Assembly: GCA_000509105.1 (NCBI GenBank)
Contig: BAIF02000111.1
Coordinates: forward strand, 62,001-126,000
Direction of reading: 5' to 3'
Length of the DNA: 64,000 nt
Source: Clostridiales bacterium VE202-21
GTDB lineage: Bacteria; Bacillota; Clostridia; Lachnospirales; Lachnospiraceae
Every line of letters starts with the position of its first letter. The first letter of the stretch is position 1. Positions 51,801 through 60,151 of the stretch are shown in pieces. Made by a program: the position numbers and the translations under genes. Under the pieces are notes generated by a model that was not told the DNA's origin, did no database searches, and saw only the letters and a list, made by a program, of their open reading frames with translations.

Positions 51801-53861
51801 TTAAAGGGTTGTCTCTAACATCATTTCGGACATGTATTTGTTCAAATGGGTCTTCATTTTTGCATGGTTTTCCTCTGTAAGCTCCGGATCTTTTTCTAAA
51901 AGTTCCTGTGCGGCTTCATTTGCCTTCTGAAGAATTTTGGCATCCTGGAATACATCCCCCAGAGCAAAATCTAAGAGGCCGCTCTGTCGGATTCCAAACA
52001 GATCGCCCGGTCCTCTGAGACGCAGATCTTCTGATGCAATAAAAAAACCATCATTTGATTTATTTAGAATCTCCAGTCTTTCTTTTGTTTCTTTTGATTT
52101 TGAGGCACTCATAAAGATGCAGTAGGACTGATATTTTCCACGCCCCACACGCCCGCGCAGCTGATGCAGCTGGGCAAGCCCGAACCGTTCCGCATTTTCA
52201 ATCAGCATCACCGTGGCGTTCGGCACATCAATACCGACCTCAATGACTGTCGTAGAAACCAGAATCTGGATCTCATTTTTGCCGAATGCTTCCATGATCT
52301 CATCTTTTTCAGCCTGCTTCATCTTTCCGTGCAGAAAAGAGATTTCAATTGTGCACCCCAGCGCTTCTCTCAGCAGCTCTGTATAGTCTATCACATTTTC
52401 GGCCTCCAGGTTTTCGCTTTCTTCCACCATGGGGCAGATCACATAGCACTGACGTCCCGCTTCCACCTGCTTCTGCATAAAACGATAAGCCGTATTGCGG
52501 TATCCGGTGTCCACCACGCAGTTTTTAATTGGCAGCCGGTTGCTGGGCAGCTCATCGATCACTGAAATATCCAGATCTCCGTATAGTATAATCGCCAGCG
52601 TGCGCGGGATCGGCGTGGCGCTCATGACAAGAATGTGCGGCATCTTTCCCTTCCCCGCCAGCATTTCCCTCTGCTTTACCCCGAAACGGTGCTGTTCATC
52701 GGTCACTACCAGAGCCAGATTATGGTATACTGCCTTCTCCTGTATCAGAGCGTGGGTTCCTACGATGATGTCCGACTCTCCTGAGGCAATTCTTTCGTAA
52801 GCCTCCCGCTTCTCTTTTGCAGTCATTGAGCCTGTCAGCAGCTCGGCATGTAATGGGATGTGATATTGTCTGAACATGGATGTAATATTATCGTAATGCT
52901 GCTTTGCCAACACCTCCGTAGGCGCCATCATAGCCCCCTGGAAACCATTCAGCCCTGCATACATCAGACCCAGCAGTGCGACGATTGTCTTGCCCGAGCC
53001 GACGTCTCCCTGGACAAGCCTGGACATGACATTGGGCCCGGACATATCCCGTTTTATTTCGCCCCAGACTTTTTGCTGTGCATTCGTCAATTCATATGGG
53101 AGAGACGCTAAAAACTTATCGATCTCCGGCCGCTCTGCAAATGCAAATCCATTTACCGCTTTGTCCTCCCGCGCCTTCAGATTTCTAAGGGAAAGGATGA
53201 AAATCAGGAATTCTTCAAATACAAGGCGCTCCCTGGCATAATAGAATTCTTCTTTTGTCTCCGGGAAATGAACGCCGCGGACAGCGTAATTATATTCCGC
53301 CAGATGGTACTTCATGCGGATGTCCTCCGGCAGAAACTCCTGCCTCAGATCCAGATACTGAATAGCCTGCATCACGGCCTTTTTTACCGCATTGTTTGTA
53401 AGCCCGCTGGTCAGCGGATACACCGGCTGCAGGGTATTTCTTTTTTCCTCGTATTTTGCACTCGGATAAAAGATCTCGGGATGCTCCATAACCAGGCCGT
53501 CCCTTTTTCTGACAACACGGCCGCGCAGAGTGATAATCCCGCCCCTGGACAGCGTATTTTTTAGAAAAGGCATCCGGAACCAGATCACTTTTAAAGTGCC
53601 TGTCAGATCCTTGACGTAGAGCGTCGTCACCTGCATATTTTTGCTTCCCCCAAGCTGCACTCTTCCAAATATAGCGCCGGTAATAGTTACCGTCCTGCCT
53701 TCTTCTGCCTCTCCGACCGGAACCGGCTCGTCATAGACATCATAGCCACGCGGATAATACCGCAGCAGATCCCCGATTGTCCGCATGCCTGCCTTCTCAA
53801 ACAGGGCCTGCGTCTTCTCACCGATTCCTTTTAGTGTGCTTATTTTAGAATTTTCATTCAT
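51801..53861 (-). CDS. recG: ATP-dependent DNA helicase RecG
   Basis: I prefer ATG 53861 (MNENSKIS) to the TTG 27 nt upstream. The 686 residues have the N-terminal wedge/OB domain (TLYVKDLTGTLKVIWF), Walker A GDVGSGKT, motif II DEQHRFG, motif III MSATPIPRT, and the C-terminal helicase part with STTVIEVGIDVPNATVM, QLRGRVGRG and the TRG-like RLRGPGDLFGIRQSG. RecG remodels stalled replication forks and Holliday junctions. Confidence 0.95.
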   Translation of the reverse strand: MNENSKISTLKGIGEKTQALFEKAGMRTIGDLLRYYPRGYDVYDEPVPVGEAEEGRTVTITGAIFGRVQLGGSKNMQVTTLYVKDLTGTLKVIWFRMPFLKNTLSRGGIITLRGRVVRKRDGLVMEHPEIFYPSAKYEEKRNTLQPVYPLTSGLTNNAVKKAVMQAIQYLDLRQEFLPEDIRMKYHLAEYNYAVRGVHFPETKEEFYYARERLVFEEFLIFILSLRNLKAREDKAVNGFAFAERPEIDKFLASLPYELTNAQQKVWGEIKRDMSGPNVMSRLVQGDVGSGKTIVALLGLMYAGLNGFQGAMMAPTEVLAKQHYDNITSMFRQYHIPLHAELLTGSMTAKEKREAYERIASGESDIIVGTHALIQEKAVYHNLALVVTDEQHRFGVKQREMLAGKGKMPHILVMSATPIPRTLAIILYGDLDISVIDELPSNRLPIKNCVVDTGYRNTAYRFMQKQVEAGRQCYVICPMVEESENLEAENVIDYTELLREALGCTIEISFLHGKMKQAEKDEIMEAFGKNEIQILVSTTVIEVGIDVPNATVMLIENAERFGLAQLHQLRGRVGRGKYQSYCIFMSASKSKETKERLEILNKSNDGFFIASEDLRLRGPGDLFGIRQSGLLDFALGDVFQDAKILQKANEAAQELLEKDPELTEENHAKMKTHLNKYMSEMMLETTL

Positions 53862-53914
53862 AGGTCTTTTTATTCTCCCATCGGACAATTACAAAACAGG
53901 ATTGAGTTCGAAAC

Positions 53915-53944
53915 GGGTCAGCTTCCCTTCTGGGAAACTGGCCC
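53915..53944 (-). terminator. Possible terminator of the DAK2 operon
   Basis: GGGCCAGTTTCCC and GGGAAGCTGACCC on the minus strand form a 13-bp stem with two imperfect pairs and a 4-nt loop. The T tract after it is poor (GTTT). Confidence 0.45.
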
Positions 53945-53966
53945 GCCTTATCTGCAATGATCTGTT

Positions 53967-55631
53967 CTACTCTACGGATAATACATAGTAATATATCGGC
54001 TGTCCTCCAAAATGTGCATCCACGTCTGCATCCGGATACAATTCCTCGATCTCCTGTGCAAAGCGGACGGCATCCGCCTCCAGGACATCCTGTCCGTAAT
54101 ACAGGCTGATCAGCTCCGTATCTTCGTCTACCAGTGAGGTGAGCATCTCTTTTGCCACGCCCTCTACAGACTGTCCTACTGCAAGGATCCCTGCGTCGCC
54201 AATTCCCATGATATCGCCTTCATGGATCTCTTTGTCATCAATGTGGGTATCCCTGACAGCATATGTGATCTGTCCGCTCTTTACATTTTTGATCTCTTCA
54301 TTCATGTTCTCGGCATTGGTATCAATATCGGCCTCAGGCATGTAATTGATTACCGCCGTGATTCCCTGCGGAACAGTCTTCGTCGGAATAACCAGGATAT
54401 CCTTGTCTTTCGTCAGGGACTGCGCCTGATTGGCCGCCAGAATAATATTCTTATTATTCGGAAGAATGAAGATATGATCCGCATTCACCGCATCTATAGC
54501 TGTCAGCATATCCTCCGTGCTCGGATTCATCGTCTGTCCGCCTTCAATAATATAATCTACCCCGAGTTCTCTGAATATCTCATTCATTCCCTCACCGATA
54601 GATACTGCAATGAAACCGACTTTTTTTCTGGTTTCCGGCTTTTTAACCGCTTTTTTCTGCTCAGCCGCCTGCTTTTCAGCGTCCTTGATCAGCTTCTCCT
54701 GGTGTTCCTCGCGCATGTTATCGATCTTCATGCGTGACAGCTGTCCATAGGTGAGCGCCTTCTGGATCGCCAGCCCAGGATCATTCGTGTGTACATGGAT
54801 CTTTACAATGTCATCGTCCGCAACACACACAATGGAATCGCCGATGGATTCCAGATAAGCCTTAAACTCCGTCTCATTCGTCTCAGAGAATGGCTTTGAA
54901 GTCATAATGATAAACTCGGTGCAGTATCCGAACTTGATATCTGTCTCCGCCTGTGCCCCGGGCCTCACCATACTTGTGCCTGAACTTGCCTCAATGGCGC
55001 TGTAATCAATCTCTTTTCCCTGGAAAGCGTCGTATGCACCGTTCAATACCTCTACCAGACCTTGTCCGCCGGAATCTACAACGCCGGCATCCTTCAGCAC
55101 CGGAAGCATATCCGGAGTCTTTGAGAGCACATATTCCGCATGTTTCAGAACTTCGGGAATAAAAACTTCCAGATCATCTGTCGTCTCTGCCATCTCTGCC
55201 GCCTTCTGGGCAATGCCCTTTGCTACCGTAAGTATGGTTCCCTCTTTCGGCTTCATGACCGCCTTATATGCCGTAGCGCGGGCACGGTCACATGCCTGGG
55301 CAAGAACTTGTACGTCGATCTCTCTGTATTCTCGTATCTCTTTTGTAAAACCTCTGAGAAGCTGTGACAGGATGACTCCTGAATTCCCTCTGGCCCCTCG
55401 GAGGGATCCTGAGGAGATTGCTTTTGACACGGACAGCATATCCGGCTGTTCCAGCGCGCTGACTTCTTTAGCCGCCGACATAATCGTAAGTGTCATGTTC
55501 GTCCCCGTGTCACCGTCTGGTACCGGAAATACATTCAGTTCGTTTATAAATTCCTTTTTAGCCTCCAGATTCGCTGCCCCCGCCAAAAACATCCTGGTAA
55601 GCAGCTCTGTATTTATCGTTTTTGTTGCCAC
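53967..55631 (-). CDS. DAK2-domain protein, YloV/FakA-like fatty-acid kinase subunit
   Basis: The 554-residue protein starts with a DhaL/DAK2 domain (about 1-200: VFPVPDGDTGTNMTLT, SLRGARGNSGVILSQLLRG, GVVDSGGQGL) and continues with a middle and C-terminal domain typical of YloV. Related FakA proteins phosphorylate fatty acids bound to FakB. The GTG start follows AAGGAGG at good spacing. It follows the Asp23/YloU gene by 14 nt, the usual yloU-yloV pair. Confidence 0.92.
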   Translation of the reverse strand: MATKTINTELLTRMFLAGAANLEAKKEFINELNVFPVPDGDTGTNMTLTIMSAAKEVSALEQPDMLSVSKAISSGSLRGARGNSGVILSQLLRGFTKEIREYREIDVQVLAQACDRARATAYKAVMKPKEGTILTVAKGIAQKAAEMAETTDDLEVFIPEVLKHAEYVLSKTPDMLPVLKDAGVVDSGGQGLVEVLNGAYDAFQGKEIDYSAIEASSGTSMVRPGAQAETDIKFGYCTEFIIMTSKPFSETNETEFKAYLESIGDSIVCVADDDIVKIHVHTNDPGLAIQKALTYGQLSRMKIDNMREEHQEKLIKDAEKQAAEQKKAVKKPETRKKVGFIAVSIGEGMNEIFRELGVDYIIEGGQTMNPSTEDMLTAIDAVNADHIFILPNNKNIILAANQAQSLTKDKDILVIPTKTVPQGITAVINYMPEADIDTNAENMNEEIKNVKSGQITYAVRDTHIDDKEIHEGDIMGIGDAGILAVGQSVEGVAKEMLTSLVDEDTELISLYYGQDVLEADAVRFAQEIEELYPDADVDAHFGGQPIYYYVLSVE

Positions 55632-55645
55632 GACGAGTATCCTCC

Positions 55646-56008
55646 TTAATCAATCACTCTGACACCTTCGACGTAGATATTTATTTTATCTACAGTCATG
55701 CCAGTAAATTCCTCTACCTTATACTTTACATTGTTCATCAGATTGTCAGAGACTGAAAGAATGTTCACTCCATAAGCAACAATCACGTGAAAATCTAGTT
55801 CCAGTATATTATCATCAGAAAGCTCCACGCGGATTCCGTGAGTCAGGCTTTCCTTTTTTAACAGCCTGACAAAGCCGTCTTTCATATTAACCGCAGCCAT
55901 CCCGACGATCCCGAAACACTCAACCGCCACGGAGCCTGCATACTTGGCAATTACATCGGGATTGATCGTAATAATTCCAAGATCCGTACTCATGCTACCC
56001 TTCATCAT
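55646..56008 (-). CDS. Asp23/Gls24 family protein (YloU-like)
   Basis: The 120-residue protein is a single Asp23 domain (LGIITINPDVIAKYAGSVAVECFGIVGMA, later GIRVELSDDNILELDFHVIVAYGVNI). Its partner yloV follows. In B. subtilis this gene is next to rpmB; here a cytidylate-kinase-like gene has come between them. Its role is linked to envelope stress but is not clear. GGAGG precedes two adjacent ATGs. Confidence 0.9.
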   Translation of the reverse strand: MMKGSMSTDLGIITINPDVIAKYAGSVAVECFGIVGMAAVNMKDGFVRLLKKESLTHGIRVELSDDNILELDFHVIVAYGVNILSVSDNLMNNVKYKVEEFTGMTVDKINIYVEGVRVID

Positions 56009-56079
56009 ATATAACCTCCAGTTCTCGAATGGATTTTTCGCATAATCAACACAGGTATTATACTCTCTTTATCACAAAT

Positions 56080-56685
56080 TTACAATATAGATTCATAAAG
56101 TGCTGCCAAAACATCCAGAATCTGCTCCTCCGGTATGCTTCCGCTGTCCAGACAGATATCGTATTGAGTCATATCTTCCCACTTTTTGTCCGTAAAGTAG
56201 TTATAATAATATCTGCGCTGTTTGTCAATCTTTTTTATAAGGGTGGCTGCCTCACGCTCGTCAATGGAGGCACGCTCCATAATTCTCTCAACCCGCTTTT
56301 CAAATGGCGCATGTATAAAAACGCTTCTGCACCCATTTGTACCTTTCAGTATCTCGTCAGCGCATCGTCCCACGATGATACAGTCTTCCTTCTCCGCAAG
56401 CCCTTTGATGATCTCGGCCTGCGTATAGAAAAGAACATCATTCATAGGTTCAAAGCGGAACTTCCGATCCATCTGCACCTCGTCCTCCACCGGATATCTC
56501 CACGGATTCGCTCTCTTCTCATCCACCTTAAGCAGTTCTTCATAGGAAATGTGCTGCCTCTCTCCGGCTATCTTAATCAACTCTTTATCATAATAATGAA
56601 TTCCGAGCCTCTGAGATAATTTTTTTGCAATATCATGCCCGTTACTTCCGTACTGCCTGCCAATCGTAATTACTCGTCTGCCCAT
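56080..56685 (-). CDS. Cytidylate-kinase-like P-loop protein
   Basis: The ATG at 56685 follows GTGGGGA; the GTG 12 nt upstream is less likely. The 201 residues match the cytidylate kinase-2 family, with the atypical P-loop GRQYGSNGHDIAKKLSQRL, the YYDKELI segment and GRCADEIL. It lacks the standard Cmk sequence, and its substrate may not be CMP. It stands alone between rpmB and the yloU pair. Confidence 0.88.
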   Translation of the reverse strand: MGRRVITIGRQYGSNGHDIAKKLSQRLGIHYYDKELIKIAGERQHISYEELLKVDEKRANPWRYPVEDEVQMDRKFRFEPMNDVLFYTQAEIIKGLAEKEDCIIVGRCADEILKGTNGCRSVFIHAPFEKRVERIMERASIDEREAATLIKKIDKQRRYYYNYFTDKKWEDMTQYDICLDSGSIPEEQILDVLAALYESIL

Positions 56686-56831
56686 AGTATTCCCCACTTT
56701 CCGCCCGGTTTGAAGGCTTAATTTCTTGTTTAAATTCTATGTCAATTTTAACATGAATTCGAAATTATGGGAACCAAAAAAGAAAAACCGCCTTCTTTTT
56801 TCATTTTACTTCCATAAATTCAAAAAAATGC

Positions 56832-56860
56832 TTGCTTTTAGAAATTCTTTCTGCTAAAAT
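56832..56860 (+). promoter_or_regulatory. rpmB promoter
   Basis: TTGCTT (56832-56837) and TAAAAT (56855-56860) are 17 bp apart. The TTTCTGCTAAAAT context closely matches that of the rsmD promoter. Confidence 0.65.
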
Positions 56861-56912
56861 AACAGTGTTGTGAGTCTGTAAGGACTATTTCAGATTGTTA
56901 GGAGGTGCAATG

Positions 56913-57098
56913 ATGGCTAAATGTGCTATTTGTGAAAAGGGTGCTCACTTCGGAAATAATGTAAGCCACTCTCATAGAAAATCACCAAAGATGTGGAAAT
57001 CAAATGTGAAATCCGTTAGAGTTAAAACAGAAGGCGGATCAAAAAAAATGTACGTTTGTACTTCCTGCTTAAAATCAGGACGCGTAGAACGTGCTTAA
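56913..57098 (+). CDS. rpmB: 50S ribosomal protein L28, zinc-binding form
   Basis: The ATG at 56913 follows GGAGG with 7-nt spacing; another ATG is 3 nt upstream. The 61-residue protein begins MAKCAICEKGAHFGNNVSHSHRKS and has two CxxC pairs (CAIC and CTSC), so it is the zinc-binding (C+) form of L28 rather than the cysteine-free paralogue used under zinc limitation. It is monocistronic. Confidence 0.96.
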   Translation: MAKCAICEKGAHFGNNVSHSHRKSPKMWKSNVKSVRVKTEGGSKKMYVCTSCLKSGRVERA

Positions 57099-57121
57099 TC
57101 TGGACATCAAACGACACGGGG

Positions 57122-57150
57122 GTACTCACTATAAAGTGGGTACTTTTTTT
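57122..57150 (+). terminator. rpmB terminator
   Basis: GTACTCACT (57122-57130) pairs with AGTGGGTAC (57135-57143, one G-T wobble) and is followed by seven T. Confidence 0.85.
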
Positions 57151-57178
57151 ATACGGATTTTTAGTGTCTGGATGGGGC

Positions 57179-57469
57179 GCCTGTGCAAGGAGGGGAAGAT
57201 GCGGCTGGGAACAGGGAATGCTCTTTCTGTATACGGGTCATTTGCTAAGAACGGCTAAATGAAAAACCTGCTGTATTTTGAGGCACCGGAGACATTCACT
57301 GCACAATCTTGATGATTGTGCAGCTCAGGTCTCCTTGAAACCGGCTTTGTGAGCCGATTTCATCCTCAAAATACAGCAGGTTTTTCATTAAGCCGTTCTA
57401 ACGCGCATTTTACGCATTCAGAAAGAGCATTCCCTGTTCCCAGCCGCATCTTCCCCTCCTTGCACAGGC
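57179..57469. repeat. Giant hairpin C, 51-bp perfect outer arms
   Basis: 57179-57229 and 57419-57469 are perfect complements (outer end GCCTGTGCAAGGAGGGG). After a diverged stretch of about 20 nt the arms pair again over about 33 bp (core AAAAACCTGCTGTATTTTGAGG split by one mismatch nearby). The centre has GCACAATC/GATTGTGC within GGAGAC/GTCTCC and a CGGCT/AGCCG hairpin. The whole unit is 291 bp. No real gene is encoded. Confidence 0.9.
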
Positions 57470-57716
57470 TAGGCGCATCCGGCCGGAAGAAAAAAGCGTA
57501 AAAATGGGGGAGGTACCTGCGGTGGCGGCGGATTGGGCTGGGAAAACGGATAAATTGGGCTGGAGATGGTTGTTATGGAATGCCCCTACCTTTAACTACC
57601 TATATGTAAGATGAATCGCCTGTGGCACCAATTTTCAACAATTCCTTATACATAGATACTTCCGCGCAGGAAGGCAAATACGCCGCCCCCGTCCGTCCCG
57701 GCCGGATGCGCCTAGC
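57468..57716. repeat. Inverted repeat unit E joining hairpins C and D
   Basis: GCTAGGCGCATCCGGCCGG (57468-57486) and its perfect complement (57698-57716) flank 211 nt. The left terminus shares bases with the end of C, the right with the start of D. Inside, AAAAATGGGGGAGGTACCTGCGG (57500 region, in two words) resembles the D arm, and GGCGGCG can pair with CGCCGCC. The interior is otherwise degenerate. Confidence 0.8.
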
Positions 57717-58005
57717 TGAGGGAGAGTCGGGACTGGTTTTTGGCGGGGCTGTATATGCCGTTTGGACGCCCTCAGAACGCGATTAGAAGCAGTTACAGAG
57801 AAAATGCGGGGAATAGAGGGCAGGATTTGATTTTCAAAATCAAATCCTGTTGCCGCCGGCGGCGCGAATGCATCGGCATTCGGGCCAACTGCGGCAAGTA
57901 CCTCTATTCCCCGCATTTTCACTGTTACTGCTTCTTATCAAGTGGCGCGGGCATCCAAACGGCATATGCAGCCCTGCCGGAAACCAGTCCCGACTCTCCC
58001 TCAGC
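57715..58005. repeat. Giant nested hairpin D
   Basis: 57715-57739 and 57981-58005 are perfect complements over 25 bp (GCTGAGGGAGAGTCGGGACTGG and on). Pairing continues with mismatches to about 108 bp per side (GTTTGGA, AGAAGCAGT, GAAAATGCGGGGAATAGAGG). At the heart is a 29-nt palindrome (57821-57849): CAGGATTTGATTTT, a single C, then its complement. Length is 291 bp, the same as C. It ends 5 nt before the stop of the small membrane gene. Confidence 0.88.
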
Positions 58006-58009
58006 GTCC

Positions 58010-58144
58010 CTACCCACAAAACAATTTATATCCTGCCGCCAGACATATGAATGTGACCAGCAGTCCGATTGCGTTGGGCAGTGCCAGCATGACAAACATT
58101 CCTATTGCAAACCAGAGTAATGCAAACCCTATTACTTTTTTCAT
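58010..58144 (-). CDS. 44-residue hydrophobic membrane peptide
   Basis: ATG at 58144 opens MKKVIGFALLWFAIGMFVML, then a second hydrophobic stretch and the end GYKLFCG, stop TAG at 58010. Two short helices with a Pro-Asn turn are likely. The ribosome site is weak (GGAAGCGGGA). It lies 50 nt downstream of ytfJ on the same strand, and similar tiny proteins beside ytfJ would fit a spore-envelope role, but I cannot confirm a family. Confidence 0.55.
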   Translation of the reverse strand: MKKVIGFALLWFAIGMFVMLALPNAIGLLVTFICLAAGYKLFCG

Positions 58145-58194
58145 AATCTGTCCCGCTTCCGGCAGGTGGTTTGGTATTATTTTATGCCCGGATT

Positions 58195-58608
58195 TTAAAT
58201 TTGTGCATCATTTTCAGTGGAATCTTCGGAATTCAGAATATCCATGACATCATCCTCGGTCACTTTGTCTTCTTTCTTCGTTGTGAACTTGTCTACCATG
58301 TCCGGTACCATATCCAGAAGCTTGGTGATCGTATCCTGGTTCTTGATGTTGACCAGCTTGGTTGTCCCGTTTTTGATGACCAGAACCGCGCTTGGGGTGA
58401 TCTTGCCGCCCATTCCTCCTGTGCCTCTGCCTTTTTTATCACCGTTAAAATAACCGGCGCCCATTCCAAACGATACATCCACCAGCGGGAGGATAATGGT
58501 ATCGTTGATGTGGATCGCATCCCCCACTACTGTCTTGGATGTCACAACATTGTCCATTCCCTGAAATAACGCCTCCACAGTCTCCTTAAAATTACTTCCT
58601 TCTGCCAT
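58195..58608 (-). CDS. ytfJ: Spore protein YtfJ (GerW family)
   Basis: The 137-residue protein matches GerW/YtfJ: NFKETVEALFQGMDNVVTS-type start, VVGDAIHINDTIILPLVDVSFGMGAG, the Gly-rich GRGTGGMGGKITPSAVLVI and an acidic tail. YtfJ is needed for proper spore germination in Bacillus. AAGGAGG precedes the ATG. It follows a DUF2953/YtfI gene, the same pair as in Bacillus. Confidence 0.94.
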   Translation of the reverse strand: MAEGSNFKETVEALFQGMDNVVTSKTVVGDAIHINDTIILPLVDVSFGMGAGYFNGDKKGRGTGGMGGKITPSAVLVIKNGTTKLVNIKNQDTITKLLDMVPDMVDKFTTKKEDKVTEDDVMDILNSEDSTENDAQI

Positions 58609-58643
58609 GCCTGAATCCTCCTTAATCTTTCATACTTATTTTG

Positions 58644-59782
58644 CTACAGTTCAAATTTTCTGATATGCCTGAATGTGGTGCGCACGTTTTTGTTCCATAT
58701 GAGATTCCATCCCACAATCACCACATAGAGAACGCGCAGTTTGCCGGAAATTGCAATGTCCCCTTCCAGTACCCTGTGTTCAAAATCCGGCTGAATATTT
58801 GTATGTTTTCCCAGAAACGGATATATCATACTAATGAGGCCGAGCACCTTTCCCGTTATGCTTGGGTCTTCAAATCCAAAATGGATATCTGCCTCCAGCC
58901 GCTTCGGCTTCAAAAAGCGTAACAGCCGCCGCAGTTCCTTGAGTGCCGTGAAGAATGCGGATCTGTGGACCTCGTCCTCTATGAACTCCAGCAGTGTGTC
59001 CTTCTTCTCCAATAATGACCTTATGGTATCACAAATCTTCTTAAAAGTATATTTTATCTTATGATAAATTTTCTGTAACCATTTTACGCTTTTCTCATAC
59101 TTTTTCTCAACTCTGGAAGCAATGCTTTCTCTTTCTGCCTCTGTTTTTTCATCACCTGACGGGGAGCGCTGATTGTCTGAATGATTCTCATTTTCCTCTA
59201 CCGAATCACGCATCTCTTCCCTGAGCAGTTTTTCCAGATTGTTTTCCTCCGCTGGATCGTCTTCTCTATATTTTTCCTGTAAATGCCCTTCCTTCTGCTC
59301 CTTATACGTCCGGCTCGCATCCGGCGGCTTCTCTTCCACTATATTCTTGTCCTTCTGGTCTTCCAGCCGCTGCTGTGCGCCATTGTCCATCAGCTCTTCC
59401 AGCGCTTTCAGATCTTCCTCCTCGGTATGTTTTACAGCCTTGGCAGGCTCGTAATCCTCATCTTCAGTATGTTTCGCAGCCTGGCGGGCTCGTGTGCCTC
59501 TTCCCAGTCTTCTTCCGCGCCCCCATACAGCTTCTTCCAGGCGATCCGTACTGTCCACATGAGCTTTCCCCCATCATAGACGGCACTGCCGCTCACAAGA
59601 TGCATAAACCACGAAAACCGGATCTTCCCATAGAGAGAGTCCAGGGTTCCCCTGCACCTCCCCTCCGCCCTGTAACGCAGAGGCACAAAAAAGACAATGC
59701 AAATCAGCAATACCAGTAAGCCCAGTATTGCAAGCAATATCCATCCTATAATTTTTAGAATCAAAAGGATTATATGTAACAT
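58644..59782 (-). pseudogene. DUF2953/YtfI-like protein, frameshifted
   Basis: The 5' frame (from 59782) encodes a membrane helix (about residues 5-30), then FFVPLRYRAEGRCRG and an amphipathic part, and stops at 59432. The C-terminal DUF2953 portion (charged linker, then ADIHFGFEDPSITGKVLGLISMIYPFL and KFEL end) is in another frame. The break falls in an imperfect tandem repeat (EPAKA-AKHTED then EPAKAVKHTEEED): adding one A at CGCCAGG near 59482 makes the first copy match the second and restores about 379 residues. The gene pairs with ytfJ. Confidence 0.85.
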
Positions 59783-59788
59783 CCGCTT

Positions 59789-60133
59789 TTACACTCTGCC
59801 TTCCTCATATTCTTTTTGGCGCCTCTGGATATAGCCCCGTATATCCAGGTCATTGGTCTTTTTATAGATATCTTCTGCAATAGCCTCCACCAGATAGAGG
59901 GCATCATCATATCCTTTCGCAATCCCCACGACAAATACGGGCGTATTTTCATAGATATGCTGTTTGTACAGCAGGGAAGAATAAAATTCCAGATGATTCT
60001 GCTCTCCCTGCGAAAGCGTGATGACATAGACGGAAGGCTGCAGGCTGTTGCTTTCCAGCTTCTGCATGACCTTCTCCTTTTTATCCTCCAGATCCTCACT
60101 GACATATAAGTTACAGTAAAATGTCATTTGCAT
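59789..60133 (-). CDS. Conserved-looking small protein of unknown function
   Basis: From ATG 60133 (AGGTGGTG upstream) the 114-residue protein is soluble alpha/beta, with FYCNLYVSEDLEDKKEKVMQKL and VFVVGIAKGYDDALYLVEAIAEDIY. I do not recognise a family. It lies 18 nt downstream of the penicillin-binding protein stop and 6 nt before the YtfI-like gene, so it is in the same operon. Confidence 0.75.
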   Translation of the reverse strand: MQMTFYCNLYVSEDLEDKKEKVMQKLESNSLQPSVYVITLSQGEQNHLEFYSSLLYKQHIYENTPVFVVGIAKGYDDALYLVEAIAEDIYKKTNDLDIRGYIQRRQKEYEEGRV

Positions 60134-60151
60134 ACTCTTCACCACCTGGCA

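Noticed and set aside
57635..57922. Open frames of 60-130 codons inside the giant hairpins
   Set aside because: They arise from GC-rich inverted repeats, occur on both strands, have no ribosome sites and no protein-like composition.
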